DNA from: UBA8529 sp964390565
Lineage (GTDB): Bacteria > Bacteroidota > Bacteroidia > Bacteroidales > Tenuifilaceae
Length of the DNA: 64,000 bases
NCBI GenBank assembly: GCA_964390565.1
Contig: CAYMII010000003.1
Location: 62,001 to 126,000 of the forward strand
Reading direction: 5' to 3'
Both the position numbers and the translations under genes were made by a program. Shown one piece after another: positions 50,633 to 59,506 of this stretch; position 1 is the stretch's first letter, and every line of letters begins with the position of its first letter. The notes under the pieces are model-generated. The model saw only the letters and a program-made list of their open reading frames with translations, was not told the DNA's origin and ran no database searches.

Positions 50633-51568
50633 ATGTTCGGATACAGCAAAAAAACAATAGCCGTTTACGCCAGCGCAATTATTGCGATGATATTTTGGTC
50701 GTACTCTTTTATTTGGTATAAGGATGTATTCGAATTCTACAAGCCAATCACCCTTGTTTTATTTAGGCTAGTAATCTCAAGCATTTTTATGTTTGCCCTT
50801 ACACTTTCATTAAACAGATTAAATCCACTGAAAAAAGAGGATATTGGAAACTTCTTACTCCTTGCTTTTTTTGAGCCTTTCATGTATTTCATTGGCGAAA
50901 GTTTTGGCGTAAACCTTATTCCATCGACATTAGCAGCCGTTATTGTTGCAACTATCCCACTTTTTAGCCCAATTGGAGCGTATTATTTTCATGATGAACG
51001 TATCAGCCTAATGAACTTTTTAGGCATTGTTGTTTCAATCATTGGCGTAGCCATTGTCATTTTTTACAAAGGGTTTGTTGCTATCGATGCCAACCCTTAT
51101 GGCGTTGCGTTGATGTTCCTTGCAGTTCTTTCAGCTCTCTTTTACTCAGTGATGATTAAAAAGATGGCTGCAAAATACAATGTTTTAAGCGTAATTACTT
51201 ATCAGAATACATTTGGGATTATATTCTTTGTCCCTGTATTTTTCATCTTTGAGTTTGATCATTTTAGAACGGTAACTATCACCTGGGAAGTTTTAACCCC
51301 ACTGCTTAAGCTTGGCATTTTCTCATCATCATTTGCATTCATTTTCTTCACCTTTGCGATGAAGAATTTGGGTATTACCAAAGCAAATATCTTTACTAAT
51401 ACTATCCCTGTTGTTACAGCAATTCTTGCTTGGATATATCTTGGCGAAGAGCTGAACCTCACTAAAGTAATTGGGATTATTGTTGTGATTGGAGGACTAT
51501 TCCTATCGCAGTTCCACCCGAGGATGGTGACAAACCTGTTTTCACGAAACAACAATGACGAATACTAA
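50633..51568 (+). CDS. EamA-family (DMT superfamily) transporter
   Basis: Membrane protein of 311 residues with about ten spans arranged as two EamA repeats (about 8-145 and 155-295). The repeat ends contain YYFHDERISLMNFLGIVVSI and IYLGEELNLTKVIGIIVVIG, the usual G-E-..-T..-.G motif of drug/metabolite exporters. The direction is probably export of amino acids or small metabolites; the substrate is unknown. Its last 14 bases overlap the start of the next gene in another frame, so the two are translationally coupled. Confidence 0.85.
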   Translation: MFGYSKKTIAVYASAIIAMIFWSYSFIWYKDVFEFYKPITLVLFRLVISSIFMFALTLSLNRLNPLKKEDIGNFLLLAFFEPFMYFIGESFGVNLIPSTLAAVIVATIPLFSPIGAYYFHDERISLMNFLGIVVSIIGVAIVIFYKGFVAIDANPYGVALMFLAVLSALFYSVMIKKMAAKYNVLSVITYQNTFGIIFFVPVFFIFEFDHFRTVTITWEVLTPLLKLGIFSSSFAFIFFTFAMKNLGITKANIFTNTIPVVTAILAWIYLGEELNLTKVIGIIVVIGGLFLSQFHPRMVTNLFSRNNNDEY

Positions 51569-52052
51569 GGAGCTACTTTCTCGCATAAAACAGCTTGCTG
51601 GAAACGCAGAATCCGACAACAAGGAGCTGCTTAAGCAGCTAAAGCGCAAGTCGTCATCGGAGGTTGATAACCTTTTTCAGGAGTTGCACGATGAGGTTTT
51701 TGAGGAGATAAACTGCCTCGATTGCGCCAACTGTTGCAGCACTATCAGCCCAATTATTACCGATAGGGATATCGACAAGATGGCCAAAGCCCTTAGGATG
51801 AAACCCTCGGAGGTTGTTGAGAAGTATCTTAGGATTGATGAGGATAACGATTATGTTTATCGATCAGAGCCATGCCCTTTCCTTGGCTCCGACAACTATT
51901 GCTCAATTTACGAAGATCGCCCAAAGGCTTGCCGCGAATATCCGCATACCGACCGAAGGAAAATTCAGCAACTTTTCAATCTAACTTTAAAAAACGCAAA
52001 GGTTTGCCCAGCGGTCTATCTTGTTTTGGAGAGGGCGCGAAATAGGCGGTAA
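51555..52052 (+). CDS. YkgJ-family cysteine-cluster protein
   Basis: Protein of 165 residues with the YkgJ-type zinc/iron cluster motif: CLDCANCCSTISP (three Cys), CPFLGSDNYCSIYEDRPKAC and REYPHTDRR, then a final CPAVYLVLERARNRR. Eight or nine conserved cysteines would bind iron-sulfur or zinc. The N-terminal 55 residues are a charged helix (LLKQLKRKSSSEVDNLF). The family has no settled activity. It overlaps the EamA gene by 14 bp, an arrangement that implies joint function or expression. Confidence 0.85.
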   Translation: MTNTKELLSRIKQLAGNAESDNKELLKQLKRKSSSEVDNLFQELHDEVFEEINCLDCANCCSTISPIITDRDIDKMAKALRMKPSEVVEKYLRIDEDNDYVYRSEPCPFLGSDNYCSIYEDRPKACREYPHTDRRKIQQLFNLTLKNAKVCPAVYLVLERARNRR

Positions 52053-52080
52053 GCTATAGTCAAATTACCCAAAAATTATA

Positions 52081-52088
52081 TATTTTTG
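52081..52088 (+). promoter_or_regulatory. Candidate -7 element before the 153-residue protein gene
   Basis: TATTTTTG fits TAnnTTTG and lies 26 bp before the ATG; there is no TTTG at the usual distance upstream. Confidence 0.35.
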
Positions 52089-52114
52089 AACCTTCATAAC
52101 AAACAAAATAAGCC

Positions 52115-52576
52115 ATGACCGAAGAGAGCCAAGAGAATAAAATCAACGTAGATCAAGCCATTGAGTTACTATTATCGAGTAGTCATGGGATTCACTCTTG
52201 TTGGAATGAATTTATCCAAGAGGAGTATGGCGATAAATATGCTGAAAACAGAGAAGATCTTATTGATATTATAACCATTGTAGATTATATTGTTGGTAAT
52301 TTGAAAGAAGAGAAAACCGATGACTTTAAATCGATTTTCGGTGCAGTTGAGCAAATTCTCGAAACTGGTGATGATGCTGCTCGTGAACTTATGATTGTTG
52401 GTATTATCGAAGGGTTACAAAATAACTGCGGCTTAGAAAATATTGAATATCATACGACTTTCGACAAATGGCTTCAACCCAAAACCAAAAAAACCTGGGA
52501 TGGGTTAATTTACCTTTGGGAGAGCAATGATTCTATTGAAGAGAAGCAAGAGAAGTTGAAGGACTTTAAAATCTAA
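52115..52576 (+). CDS. Small acidic cytoplasmic protein of unknown function
   Basis: Acidic, mostly helical protein of 153 residues with no signal peptide or span. The conserved-looking parts are NREDLIDIITIVDYIVGNLK, FGAVEQILETGDDAARELMI and VGIIEGLQNNCG. This resembles a group of small helical proteins found in toxin-immunity settings (DUF7674-like), but that match is from memory and uncertain. No toxin gene lies next to it. A -7-like TATTTTTG precedes it, so it probably has its own promoter. Confidence 0.55.
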   Translation: MTEESQENKINVDQAIELLLSSSHGIHSCWNEFIQEEYGDKYAENREDLIDIITIVDYIVGNLKEEKTDDFKSIFGAVEQILETGDDAARELMIVGIIEGLQNNCGLENIEYHTTFDKWLQPKTKKTWDGLIYLWESNDSIEEKQEKLKDFKI

Positions 52577-52582
52577 TTTCTA

Positions 52583-52645
52583 TTACCGCAGAGGCGCAGA
52601 GGGCGCAGAGTTTATCTTTTCTCAGCACACTCAGAATCCCTGTGG
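52583..52645. repeat. CCGCAGAGGCGCAGAGGGCG interspersed repeat
   Basis: The words CGCAGAG, CGCAGAGGGCGCAGAG and later CTCAGAATCCCTGTGG fill the gap between two convergent genes. They are related to the repeats at 42623 and 44028, and belong to a family common in the intergenic DNA of many environmental bacteria. Confidence 0.65.
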
Positions 52646-52653
52646 TGAGGATC

Positions 52654-55119
52654 TTACATTGGATCCACATCAGGTGAAACAACTAACGCCCTAAACTCCT
52701 GTTTCTGCTTTAGGTGTTCGATGTAGTAGTTTATCAAACCCTTTACTCTCGCTACCGAGGCCTCTCTATCAACCTTTACAAGGATATTCATAATGTACAT
52801 ATCCTGAATTCGGTTTATGGGTGGCGATTCGGGCCCAAGAACATTTTTACCTAGATTTTCTTTCAGTCCAAAAGCAAGCATATCGGCAGCAACCTTAACG
52901 GTTGGATTTAATTTATGCTTTAGGGTTATATTGATAAGTCGATAGAATGGAGGATATTTAAACGCTTTGCGTTCGTTGATCTGAATGTTATACATTCCTA
53001 AAAAATCAGTATTCACAACCATCTCAATAATTGGATGTTTGGGCTGTGCCGTTTGAATCAGCACCAATCCCTGCTTACCTTTTCGTCCGGCCCTTCCACT
53101 AACCTGCGACATCAGCTGGTAGCTACGCTCGTAAGCCCTAAAGTCAGGAAAATTGAGCATGTTATCGGCATTAAGAATGCCAACTAGGCTAACCCTATCG
53201 AAATCGAGACCCTTGGTTACCATCTGGGTTCCGATAAGAATATCTATCTCTCCGGTTTCGAATTCAGAGATAATTCTATCGTAAGAGTGCTTTGAACGGG
53301 TTGAGTCGAGATCCATACGCTCGATACGAGCGTTGGGAAAGAAAATTTGTAACTCCTCCTCTATCTTCTCAGTTCCAAAACCTTTGGTTTGCAAATCGGG
53401 ACTCCCACAAGCCAAGCATTTATGCGGCGATTGGATTGCAAAACCGCAGTAATGGCAAACCAGCTGGTTATTATGCTTATGGTAGGTAAGGCTTACATCG
53501 CAGTAATCGCATTTGGGAACCCAAGCGCATTCGTTACACTCGATGAATGGCGCAAAACCTCGTCGATTTTGGAAAAGGATTGCCTGTTCACCATTGGCAA
53601 GCACTCGTTCAATTTCGGTAAGCAGATCATCGGCAAAGTGCGATTTCATCTTCTTGCGCTTACGCGCATCGACAGTATTAATAACCTTAACAGCAGGCAA
53701 TTGGAGCCCAAGATGTCGCTCATTTAATTCAACATGCCCATACTTGCCAACCTGAGCATTATAATACGTTTCGATTGATGGAGTTGCAGTACCAAGTAAA
53801 ACCTTTGCGCCGTGCATCGCGGCAAGCATAACTGCAGAATCGCGGGCGTTATATCGTGGTGCAGGGTTATATTGCTTGTATGTATTCTCGTGCTCCTCAT
53901 CTACAATTACTAATCCAAGCCTTTTGAAAGGTAGGAATAGCGATGAGCGAACGCCAAGAATTATATCAAATGCAGGCTGACCAGGCTTTGTCTCATCACG
54001 AAGTACGCCATTGTAAACCTCAACTCGCTGCGAATCGCTAAACTTTGAATGGTAAACGGCCACCCTCGCACCAAAAATTCGGCGAAGCCGATTTATTATT
54101 TGTGATGTTAACGCAATCTCAGGCAGTAGGTAAAGCACCTGATTCCCTTTCTCAATCTCCTCGGCGATTAGCCTGATATAGATCTCCGTTTTCCCACTCG
54201 ATGTAACGCCATGTAAAAGGGTGACGTTCTTGGTTTCAAAACTTGCCTTTAACCCTTCAAGTGCCGTTTTCTGTGCAGATGAAAGTTCGAACTCATCCTG
54301 AATTGAAGTATTACCCTCATCAATGCGCGATACCTGCTGAAACTCCTCAACAAAAATCTCCTTTTGAATCATGCTGCTGAGCACCGCTGCTGACACTTGA
54401 GCTTTCTCCATCAATGCTTTCTTTGAAACCTTAGTTACAAATATGGATTGATTTGTGGAGGTCATCGAAAGAAAAGCAAGCAATAGCTTTTGTTGCGCTT
54501 GAGCCCTTTTCAGATCATCAAAAAGCTTATTGACATCGCTATCGGTTTTTATTGATGCGTGAAAACCAATATAGGTCTCGGTTTTGGGCTTGTAGACACT
54601 TTCGATAGTCTCGTTAATAGCAATCGCCTGCTTGTCGAGCAGCGATTTTATAACCCCCATGGGGTTTGGCAAATCGAGTGATGAAACTAAATCCTGAATA
54701 GAGACCTTTTTATCATCAGTAAGGAAACGAAGCAAAATCTCCTCGTTCTCGGAAAGAGATAAATCCTCGTTATCGTTTTTGCAGATAAACGTTTCGCTTT
54801 CCATCTTCAATCCTGATGGTAGCGCGGCTTTCATCACCTCGCCAAGCGAGCACATGTAGTAATCGGCCATCCACTCCCAAAATCGAATCTGCTCCTGGCT
54901 TACAATTGACTGCTCATCAATAACTTGTAAGATATCCTTTGTTTGATACTTTTCGGGCGCTTGGTCATGAACCCTATGAATTATGGCGGAGTAAAGCTTT
55001 TTCTTCCCAAACTGAACAACTACACGTTTCCCAACCTCAACTTCGTGCGCATGTTCTTCCAGAACCGAGTAGGTATAAAGCCTTTGAAGGGCTAATGGAA
55101 GGATTACGTCTACATACAT
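52654..55119 (-). CDS. priA: Primosomal protein N' (replication restart helicase)
   Basis: Helicase of 821 residues that recognises stalled replication forks and reloads the replisome. The N-terminal 3'-DNA-end-binding domain reads YVDVILPLALQRLYTYSVLE. The Walker A is LLHGVTSSGKTEIYIRL, Walker B with DEEH is VIVDEEHENTYKQ, and motif III is LLGTATPSIE. A zinc-binding insert has CNECAWVPKCDYCDVSL and CHYCGF...CLACGS, eight cysteines for two zinc ions. QMVTKGLDFDRV and QVSGRAGR are motifs V and VI. Its start overlaps the ispH stop (TAATG), so the two are coupled. Confidence 0.95.
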   Translation of the reverse strand: MYVDVILPLALQRLYTYSVLEEHAHEVEVGKRVVVQFGKKKLYSAIIHRVHDQAPEKYQTKDILQVIDEQSIVSQEQIRFWEWMADYYMCSLGEVMKAALPSGLKMESETFICKNDNEDLSLSENEEILLRFLTDDKKVSIQDLVSSLDLPNPMGVIKSLLDKQAIAINETIESVYKPKTETYIGFHASIKTDSDVNKLFDDLKRAQAQQKLLLAFLSMTSTNQSIFVTKVSKKALMEKAQVSAAVLSSMIQKEIFVEEFQQVSRIDEGNTSIQDEFELSSAQKTALEGLKASFETKNVTLLHGVTSSGKTEIYIRLIAEEIEKGNQVLYLLPEIALTSQIINRLRRIFGARVAVYHSKFSDSQRVEVYNGVLRDETKPGQPAFDIILGVRSSLFLPFKRLGLVIVDEEHENTYKQYNPAPRYNARDSAVMLAAMHGAKVLLGTATPSIETYYNAQVGKYGHVELNERHLGLQLPAVKVINTVDARKRKKMKSHFADDLLTEIERVLANGEQAILFQNRRGFAPFIECNECAWVPKCDYCDVSLTYHKHNNQLVCHYCGFAIQSPHKCLACGSPDLQTKGFGTEKIEEELQIFFPNARIERMDLDSTRSKHSYDRIISEFETGEIDILIGTQMVTKGLDFDRVSLVGILNADNMLNFPDFRAYERSYQLMSQVSGRAGRKGKQGLVLIQTAQPKHPIIEMVVNTDFLGMYNIQINERKAFKYPPFYRLINITLKHKLNPTVKVAADMLAFGLKENLGKNVLGPESPPINRIQDMYIMNILVKVDREASVARVKGLINYYIEHLKQKQEFRALVVSPDVDPM

Positions 55120-55160
55120 TATTGTTGGTTGTTGTTCGTTGATTGTTGTTTGTGTTGGAA
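55119..55160. repeat. TTGTTG-type heptamer repeat inside the ispH 3' end
   Basis: The units TTGTTGG, TTGTTGT, TCGTTGA, TTGTTGT follow in line and resemble the CAGTTGT array between parE and parC. Here the array is translated as the extra tail of IspH. Confidence 0.65.
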
Positions 55161-56069
55161 ATTTTTCTTGTTGTCTCTTACCCCTTGGTTACTTGCCACT
55201 TCTTTAATCTTATCGGCAACCATCTGCATAAGCCAAACGGGGGTAGATGTTGCGCCACAAATTCCAACATCTTCTATACCATCAAACCACTCAGGCAAAA
55301 TTCCGTTTGGACTTGATACCATGAAGGTGCGTTCGTTGGCAGCTTTGCATATCTCGTAAAGCATTTTGCCATTTGAACTCTTTTCACCACTAACAAAAAC
55401 AATTGCCTGATGCTTTTTTGCAAACTGCTCAACCTCTTTCTTACGATTGGAAACCTGCCCACAAGTTGTTTTATTGATAGTCAAAGGAACGTCATCTGAA
55501 CCTATGACCTCGACCATTTTTTTACGAATGGTATCTGCAAGGTGTAAGTAGGAATCGGGGCTCATGGTTGTTTGCGAGAAAAGTACAACTGGCTTTGAAA
55601 AATCGATAATTGAAATTTGATCGAAATGCTCGATTACAATTGCATTTCCATCGGTTTGACCAACCAATCCATTAACCTCAGCGTGTCCCTTTTTTCCATA
55701 AATTACCACTTGCCCACCCTGATCTTTCAACGATTCACAGCTTCGCTTAATCCTCGATTGCAGTTTTAGCACAACAGGGCAAGTAGCATCAACTATTTGA
55801 ATCCCATTTTTCTTTGCAATTCGATACGTTTCGGGAGGCTCGCCATGTGCTCGGAGGAGCACCTTTTTTCCCTTTAAATTTTCAAGTGTTTTATGATCGA
55901 TAGTAATTAACCCCTTCTGTTCGAGCCGATTTACCTCCTCGCTATTGTGCACAATATCGCCAAGACAGTAAAGATCGTCTGCACCTTGCAACTCTTTTTC
56001 TGCTTGATTTATAGCATTAACCACTCCAAAGCAAAACCCCGAACGAGGATCAATTTCTATATTCATCAC
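55119..56069 (-). CDS. ispH: 4-hydroxy-3-methylbut-2-enyl diphosphate reductase
   Basis: Iron-sulfur enzyme (also called LytB) of the last step of the methylerythritol phosphate pathway, making isopentenyl and dimethylallyl diphosphate. The three cluster cysteines are Cys13 (GFCFGV), Cys97 (DATCPVV) and Cys203 (TTCGQVSNRKKEVE). Substrate histidines His41 and His75 (RAHGEPPE) are present. The last 22 residues (KKNFQHKQQSTNNNQQ) are Gln/Asn-rich and not part of the family; they come from a TTGTTG-type heptamer repeat that has slid into the 3' end of the frame. Part of the order cmk-ispH-priA. Confidence 0.93.
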   Translation of the reverse strand: MMNIEIDPRSGFCFGVVNAINQAEKELQGADDLYCLGDIVHNSEEVNRLEQKGLITIDHKTLENLKGKKVLLRAHGEPPETYRIAKKNGIQIVDATCPVVLKLQSRIKRSCESLKDQGGQVVIYGKKGHAEVNGLVGQTDGNAIVIEHFDQISIIDFSKPVVLFSQTTMSPDSYLHLADTIRKKMVEVIGSDDVPLTINKTTCGQVSNRKKEVEQFAKKHQAIVFVSGEKSSNGKMLYEICKAANERTFMVSSPNGILPEWFDGIEDVGICGATSTPVWLMQMVADKIKEVASNQGVRDNKKNFQHKQQSTNNNQQ

Positions 56070-56115
56070 AAATTACTGTTTATTGTAAAGTTCAAAGTAT
56101 ATTGAATTTTTACAT

Positions 56116-56808
56116 TTATCTAGCACTTCTTTCAACAATTAACTTTTCAACCCAAACCATCTGCTCATCGAGGGTCATTTGGCTATTGTCGAGTATCACT
56201 GCATCATCAGCTTTTCGAAGTGGCGATACATCGCGAGTTTGATCCAGATGGTCGCGCTCCTCGATATTTGCCAAAATCTCATCAAAGTTCACAGGCTGGC
56301 CCTTCTCAAGTAACTCTTTTAATCGACGTTCGGCCCTGATTTTAGGATCCGCAGTCATGAATAGCTTTAGCTCGGCATTTGGGAAAACCACAGTTCCAAT
56401 ATCACGACCATCCATAACTATTCCTTTATTAACACCCAGTTTACGCTGAAGTTCAACCATACGCTCGCGTACCTCGGGGATAGCCGCCACAATGCTTACC
56501 AAACTTGCTACGCCTATAGATCTTATTTCATCTTCAACAACAATCTCATTTAATGTTGTTTCGTATTTTTTTGTAGTAAGGTTTAAGCTGAACCCAACAT
56601 CCATGCGTTTAATGTTATCGAGAAGACCATCCTTTTTTACTATGCCATTTTCTATCAAACCATTTTGGATAAATCCAAGTGTTACCGCACGGTACATAGC
56701 ACCGCTATCGATATAAAGGTAACCTAAACGTTTTGCAATCAGCTTGGCAAAGCTGCTCTTACCACACGATGAGAATCCATCAACCGCAATAACAATCTTT
56801 TTATTCAC
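56116..56808 (-). CDS. cmk: Cytidylate kinase
   Basis: Kinase of 230 residues that phosphorylates CMP and dCMP for nucleic-acid and phospholipid synthesis. The P-loop is GFSSCGKSSFAKLIAKRLGY (about residues 11-30), followed by YIDSGAMYRAVT for base recognition, GRDIGTVVFPNAELKLF for the lid and NMP region, and ERDHLDQTRDVSPLRKADDA near the end. It precedes ispH on the same strand, with a short gap. The conserved order porQ, cmk, ispH is typical of the phylum. Confidence 0.95.
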   Translation of the reverse strand: MNKKIVIAVDGFSSCGKSSFAKLIAKRLGYLYIDSGAMYRAVTLGFIQNGLIENGIVKKDGLLDNIKRMDVGFSLNLTTKKYETTLNEIVVEDEIRSIGVASLVSIVAAIPEVRERMVELQRKLGVNKGIVMDGRDIGTVVFPNAELKLFMTADPKIRAERRLKELLEKGQPVNFDEILANIEERDHLDQTRDVSPLRKADDAVILDNSQMTLDEQMVWVEKLIVERSAR

Positions 56809-56984
56809 TTGATAAAATTTATGATTTTAAATTACAAAGGTCAAAATTATTGAAAACAAATATCTAACCGCTATATCTGAAAGACATTTAATTAACAATA
56901 ATTGAAATTACTCTAAAAAGGATGGTGAAAATAAACAAATGCGCGATTATAAAAACCTGAATACCTAGCACATGAATCAAATGC

Positions 56985-58037
56985 CTACAATTTATCCCTT
57001 CCAAAAAGTTCATCCAAATCGGTACTAATTGAGAAGTATTTCGATGGCCCGGCAAGGTGATATCTTGACTGACTGTAGTTAAGTCTAAACTTTGAAATCC
57101 TAAGTCCAAAACCCCAGCTGAATCCAACAGAAGAAACCTTTTCCTCAACTTTCAGTTCGTTCCTTCGCTGATAGTTATATCCTAAGCGAAAAGTAAAACT
57201 TTTTAAAGGAGTAAACTCAACACCAAGGATAGCATGACTTAACGCTTCGTTAGAAATAGATTTTAGTTTGCTGTCTCCTGATGGTTTCTCCCCTCCCAAA
57301 GTATTGTTATCGAGTTGCGCTCTTTTATAATACAGGCTCCAATTTTGAACCTGATGTAACGTGATTAAAAATCGGAAAGGTGCATGCGCCAGCTTCTTGC
57401 TAACCCCAATAACCACCTCGAATGGTAAACGCTCATATTTATTGGTATACGGCTTAATCATAGTCCCAACATTCCGAAGTATTACTCCAGCTGCAAAAAG
57501 GCTATTCGGTTGATGATAGTTTACCCCAAGATCGGCAGCAATTCCAAACGAGTTGTATGTGTAAAGGTGAGAATATACTGGTTTTACATTTATGCCAATA
57601 GTAAAAGCGCTATCAATCGCTCTTGAATACAACAAGTTAACAGCCATATCAGAAGCAGTGAAGCTACCTGTAATTGTTCCTCCCTCGTTAGCCTCAGTAA
57701 AAGAACCATAGCTTACCTCCATAATTCCAATACCAAAAGTCCCAATATTTTTATAATCACGGGTATAAAACGCTGAACCATATTTCACGCCTGCATAGTA
57801 ACCAACATACGAAAAGGATAATTGGTTATGCATTTGAGAATTCAAAAGCGCAGGATTATAGAAAGATAGGCCTATATCAGGATCATCGTTGGTGGCAATT
57901 TTTCCACCCAAAGCGGCTAATCGTGGGGTTGGTGTCAAATTAAGAAATGCATATGCCCCTTCACCTCCAATCTGAGCAAACGAACTGATTGACAATAAGG
58001 TAAACACACAAAATCCTATAAATTTCTTTCTAAGCAT
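56985..58037 (-). CDS. porQ: Type IX secretion system protein PorQ
   Basis: Outer-membrane protein of 350 residues with a signal peptide ending SFAQ. It reads GEGAYAFLNLTPTPRLAALG, then DDPDIGLSFYNPALLNSQMH and YKNIGTFGIGIMEVSYGSF, the PorQ signature. About fourteen beta strands follow, ending in YSQSRYHLAGPSKYFS. PorQ works with PorU, PorV and PorZ in the attachment complex that cleaves and anchors T9SS cargo at the surface. Its presence supports the T9SS sorting domain in the exported protein at 1608-3494. It lies upstream of cmk on the same strand. Confidence 0.9.
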   Translation of the reverse strand: MLRKKFIGFCVFTLLSISSFAQIGGEGAYAFLNLTPTPRLAALGGKIATNDDPDIGLSFYNPALLNSQMHNQLSFSYVGYYAGVKYGSAFYTRDYKNIGTFGIGIMEVSYGSFTEANEGGTITGSFTASDMAVNLLYSRAIDSAFTIGINVKPVYSHLYTYNSFGIAADLGVNYHQPNSLFAAGVILRNVGTMIKPYTNKYERLPFEVVIGVSKKLAHAPFRFLITLHQVQNWSLYYKRAQLDNNTLGGEKPSGDSKLKSISNEALSHAILGVEFTPLKSFTFRLGYNYQRRNELKVEEKVSSVGFSWGFGLRISKFRLNYSQSRYHLAGPSKYFSISTDLDELFGRDKL

Positions 58038-58134
58038 TTCTAATTGGGCTAGCTACAAGAATTATTTTTCAGATATAAAACTGAATATTATTCACTTTAG
58101 TATTTTAATAGGTAAAGTGTTGTATATGCACCCG

Positions 58135-59109
58135 CTACTCTGTATCAATTACAGTTGTTGCAGGACTAGTAACCGAATGAAAATCGGCACCCACTATAAC
58201 ATTAATACTTTTGGGAACCACGCTGAATACAAATGGCGATACGCCCAATGATTCTCCATCAACCTCAAGTCCAATAGGTATTTCGGAAGATATAACCACT
58301 TCCTTTCCAATATGCCCGGTAATTTTAGGATGCGAAAGGATAGTACCATTATAGAGCCTGTAAATATTGCGAATAACCTCAAATCGTCTAACCTGACGTA
58401 TTACTGTTACATCAAAAAGACCATCGTCAGATATAGCATTGGGCATTTGCATCATACCCCCACCATTATAACAGCCAATTCCTACGGTTAAGCTAAATAC
58501 TTTGCCACCAATCTTTTCTCCATCAATGGCAATATTGATAAATGATGGTTTATAATCGAACAAAGCCCTTACAAGGCTTCCCATATATAAAATCTTACCC
58601 TTATGACCATGCTCCTTAAGTCGGTTTGTACGACGTGCAACTTCGGCATCAAACCCAACGCCTGCGGCGTTTGCAAAATAGCGCGATTGCTTAACCATTG
58701 ACTCCACATACTCAACCTTGCCCACATCTTGCAAAAAGAGTTTCCCATCCTTAAGCGCGGCAACCTTCCCTTCGTAAGTTTCGTGAATTTTGTACATCCT
58801 CGACCAATCGTTACCTGTTCCAACAGCAATTACGCCTATAGCAATTTCTGTAGTTGGAAAGCGCTTTTGGATAAATACGCCATTTACAATTTCGTTAAGC
58901 GTTCCGTCTCCGCCAATTGCAATCAACTTCTTATAACCTAAATTAATTGCATTAACGGTTAGCTCAACCGAGTGGTACTTATGGGTTGTAAATACATAAT
59001 CGAACTCTATTCCGTTTAGTTTAAGCAACGACTCAATTTGTGGCCAATCGGTTTTACCTTTACCGCTGCCAGCTTGAGGGTTAATTATAGCATACCACCT
59101 ATCAGCCAT
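58135..59109 (-). CDS. Diacylglycerol/lipid kinase family protein
   Basis: Lipid kinase of the DagK/YegS family, about 324 residues. I take the ATG opening MADRWYAIINPQAGSGKGKT as the start, because the 25 extra codons upstream are not family sequence. Landmarks are NPQAGSGKG (nucleotide-binding start), GGDGTLNEIVNGV (the GGDG signature, about residues 60-72), VIAVGTGNDWSR and ANAAGVGFDA. It phosphorylates diacylglycerol or a related lipid. The exact lipid is not readable. It stands alone, 97 bp from porQ. Confidence 0.88.
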   Translation of the reverse strand: MADRWYAIINPQAGSGKGKTDWPQIESLLKLNGIEFDYVFTTHKYHSVELTVNAINLGYKKLIAIGGDGTLNEIVNGVFIQKRFPTTEIAIGVIAVGTGNDWSRMYKIHETYEGKVAALKDGKLFLQDVGKVEYVESMVKQSRYFANAAGVGFDAEVARRTNRLKEHGHKGKILYMGSLVRALFDYKPSFINIAIDGEKIGGKVFSLTVGIGCYNGGGMMQMPNAISDDGLFDVTVIRQVRRFEVIRNIYRLYNGTILSHPKITGHIGKEVVISSEIPIGLEVDGESLGVSPFVFSVVPKSINVIVGADFHSVTSPATTVIDTE

Positions 59110-59506
59110 ATAATTCAGTCCCTTTAATGGGTGGTAAATATACAATTTTCCGATAATAACTTCGGGAGAAGAAAAAACAAACAAATTTAATTACTCATCA
59201 ATAATCAACTAATCAATACAATACCAAATTAACAAACTTAAAAACCTAGATAAATTTATCATTAACCCCTAGCAACTACTGCTATTTCTATTTTGATAGG
59301 CATAGATAAAATTTCATAGAAGTTTGTAAAAAAGATTTCCTATTTTTGCAGATACTCGAACAGGACTCAAATTGTTAATAAAGTGTTAGTAATAATCGTT
59401 TTTTTGTTTATATCCTATCGGGTAAACCAATGGTAGAAAGTGGGTGATATTTATCTTTGAGCCCCAATTTTCTCCAAATTAAGTATCTGAAAAAAATAAA
59501 AACATA
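59110..59506. other. Divergent region upstream of parA
   Basis: No credible frame is seen over 397 bp. A candidate -7 element TATTTTTG lies at 59341-59348, but its nearest upstream TTTG is 14 bp away, shorter than the 17-23 usual for this phylum. No obvious parS-like 16-mer palindrome was spotted here. Confidence 0.45.

Noticed and set aside
59323..59348. Promoter for parA (TTTG and TATTTTTG)
   Set aside because: The spacer is only 14 bp, well below the 17-23 seen in this phylum, so it is kept only as a weak note.
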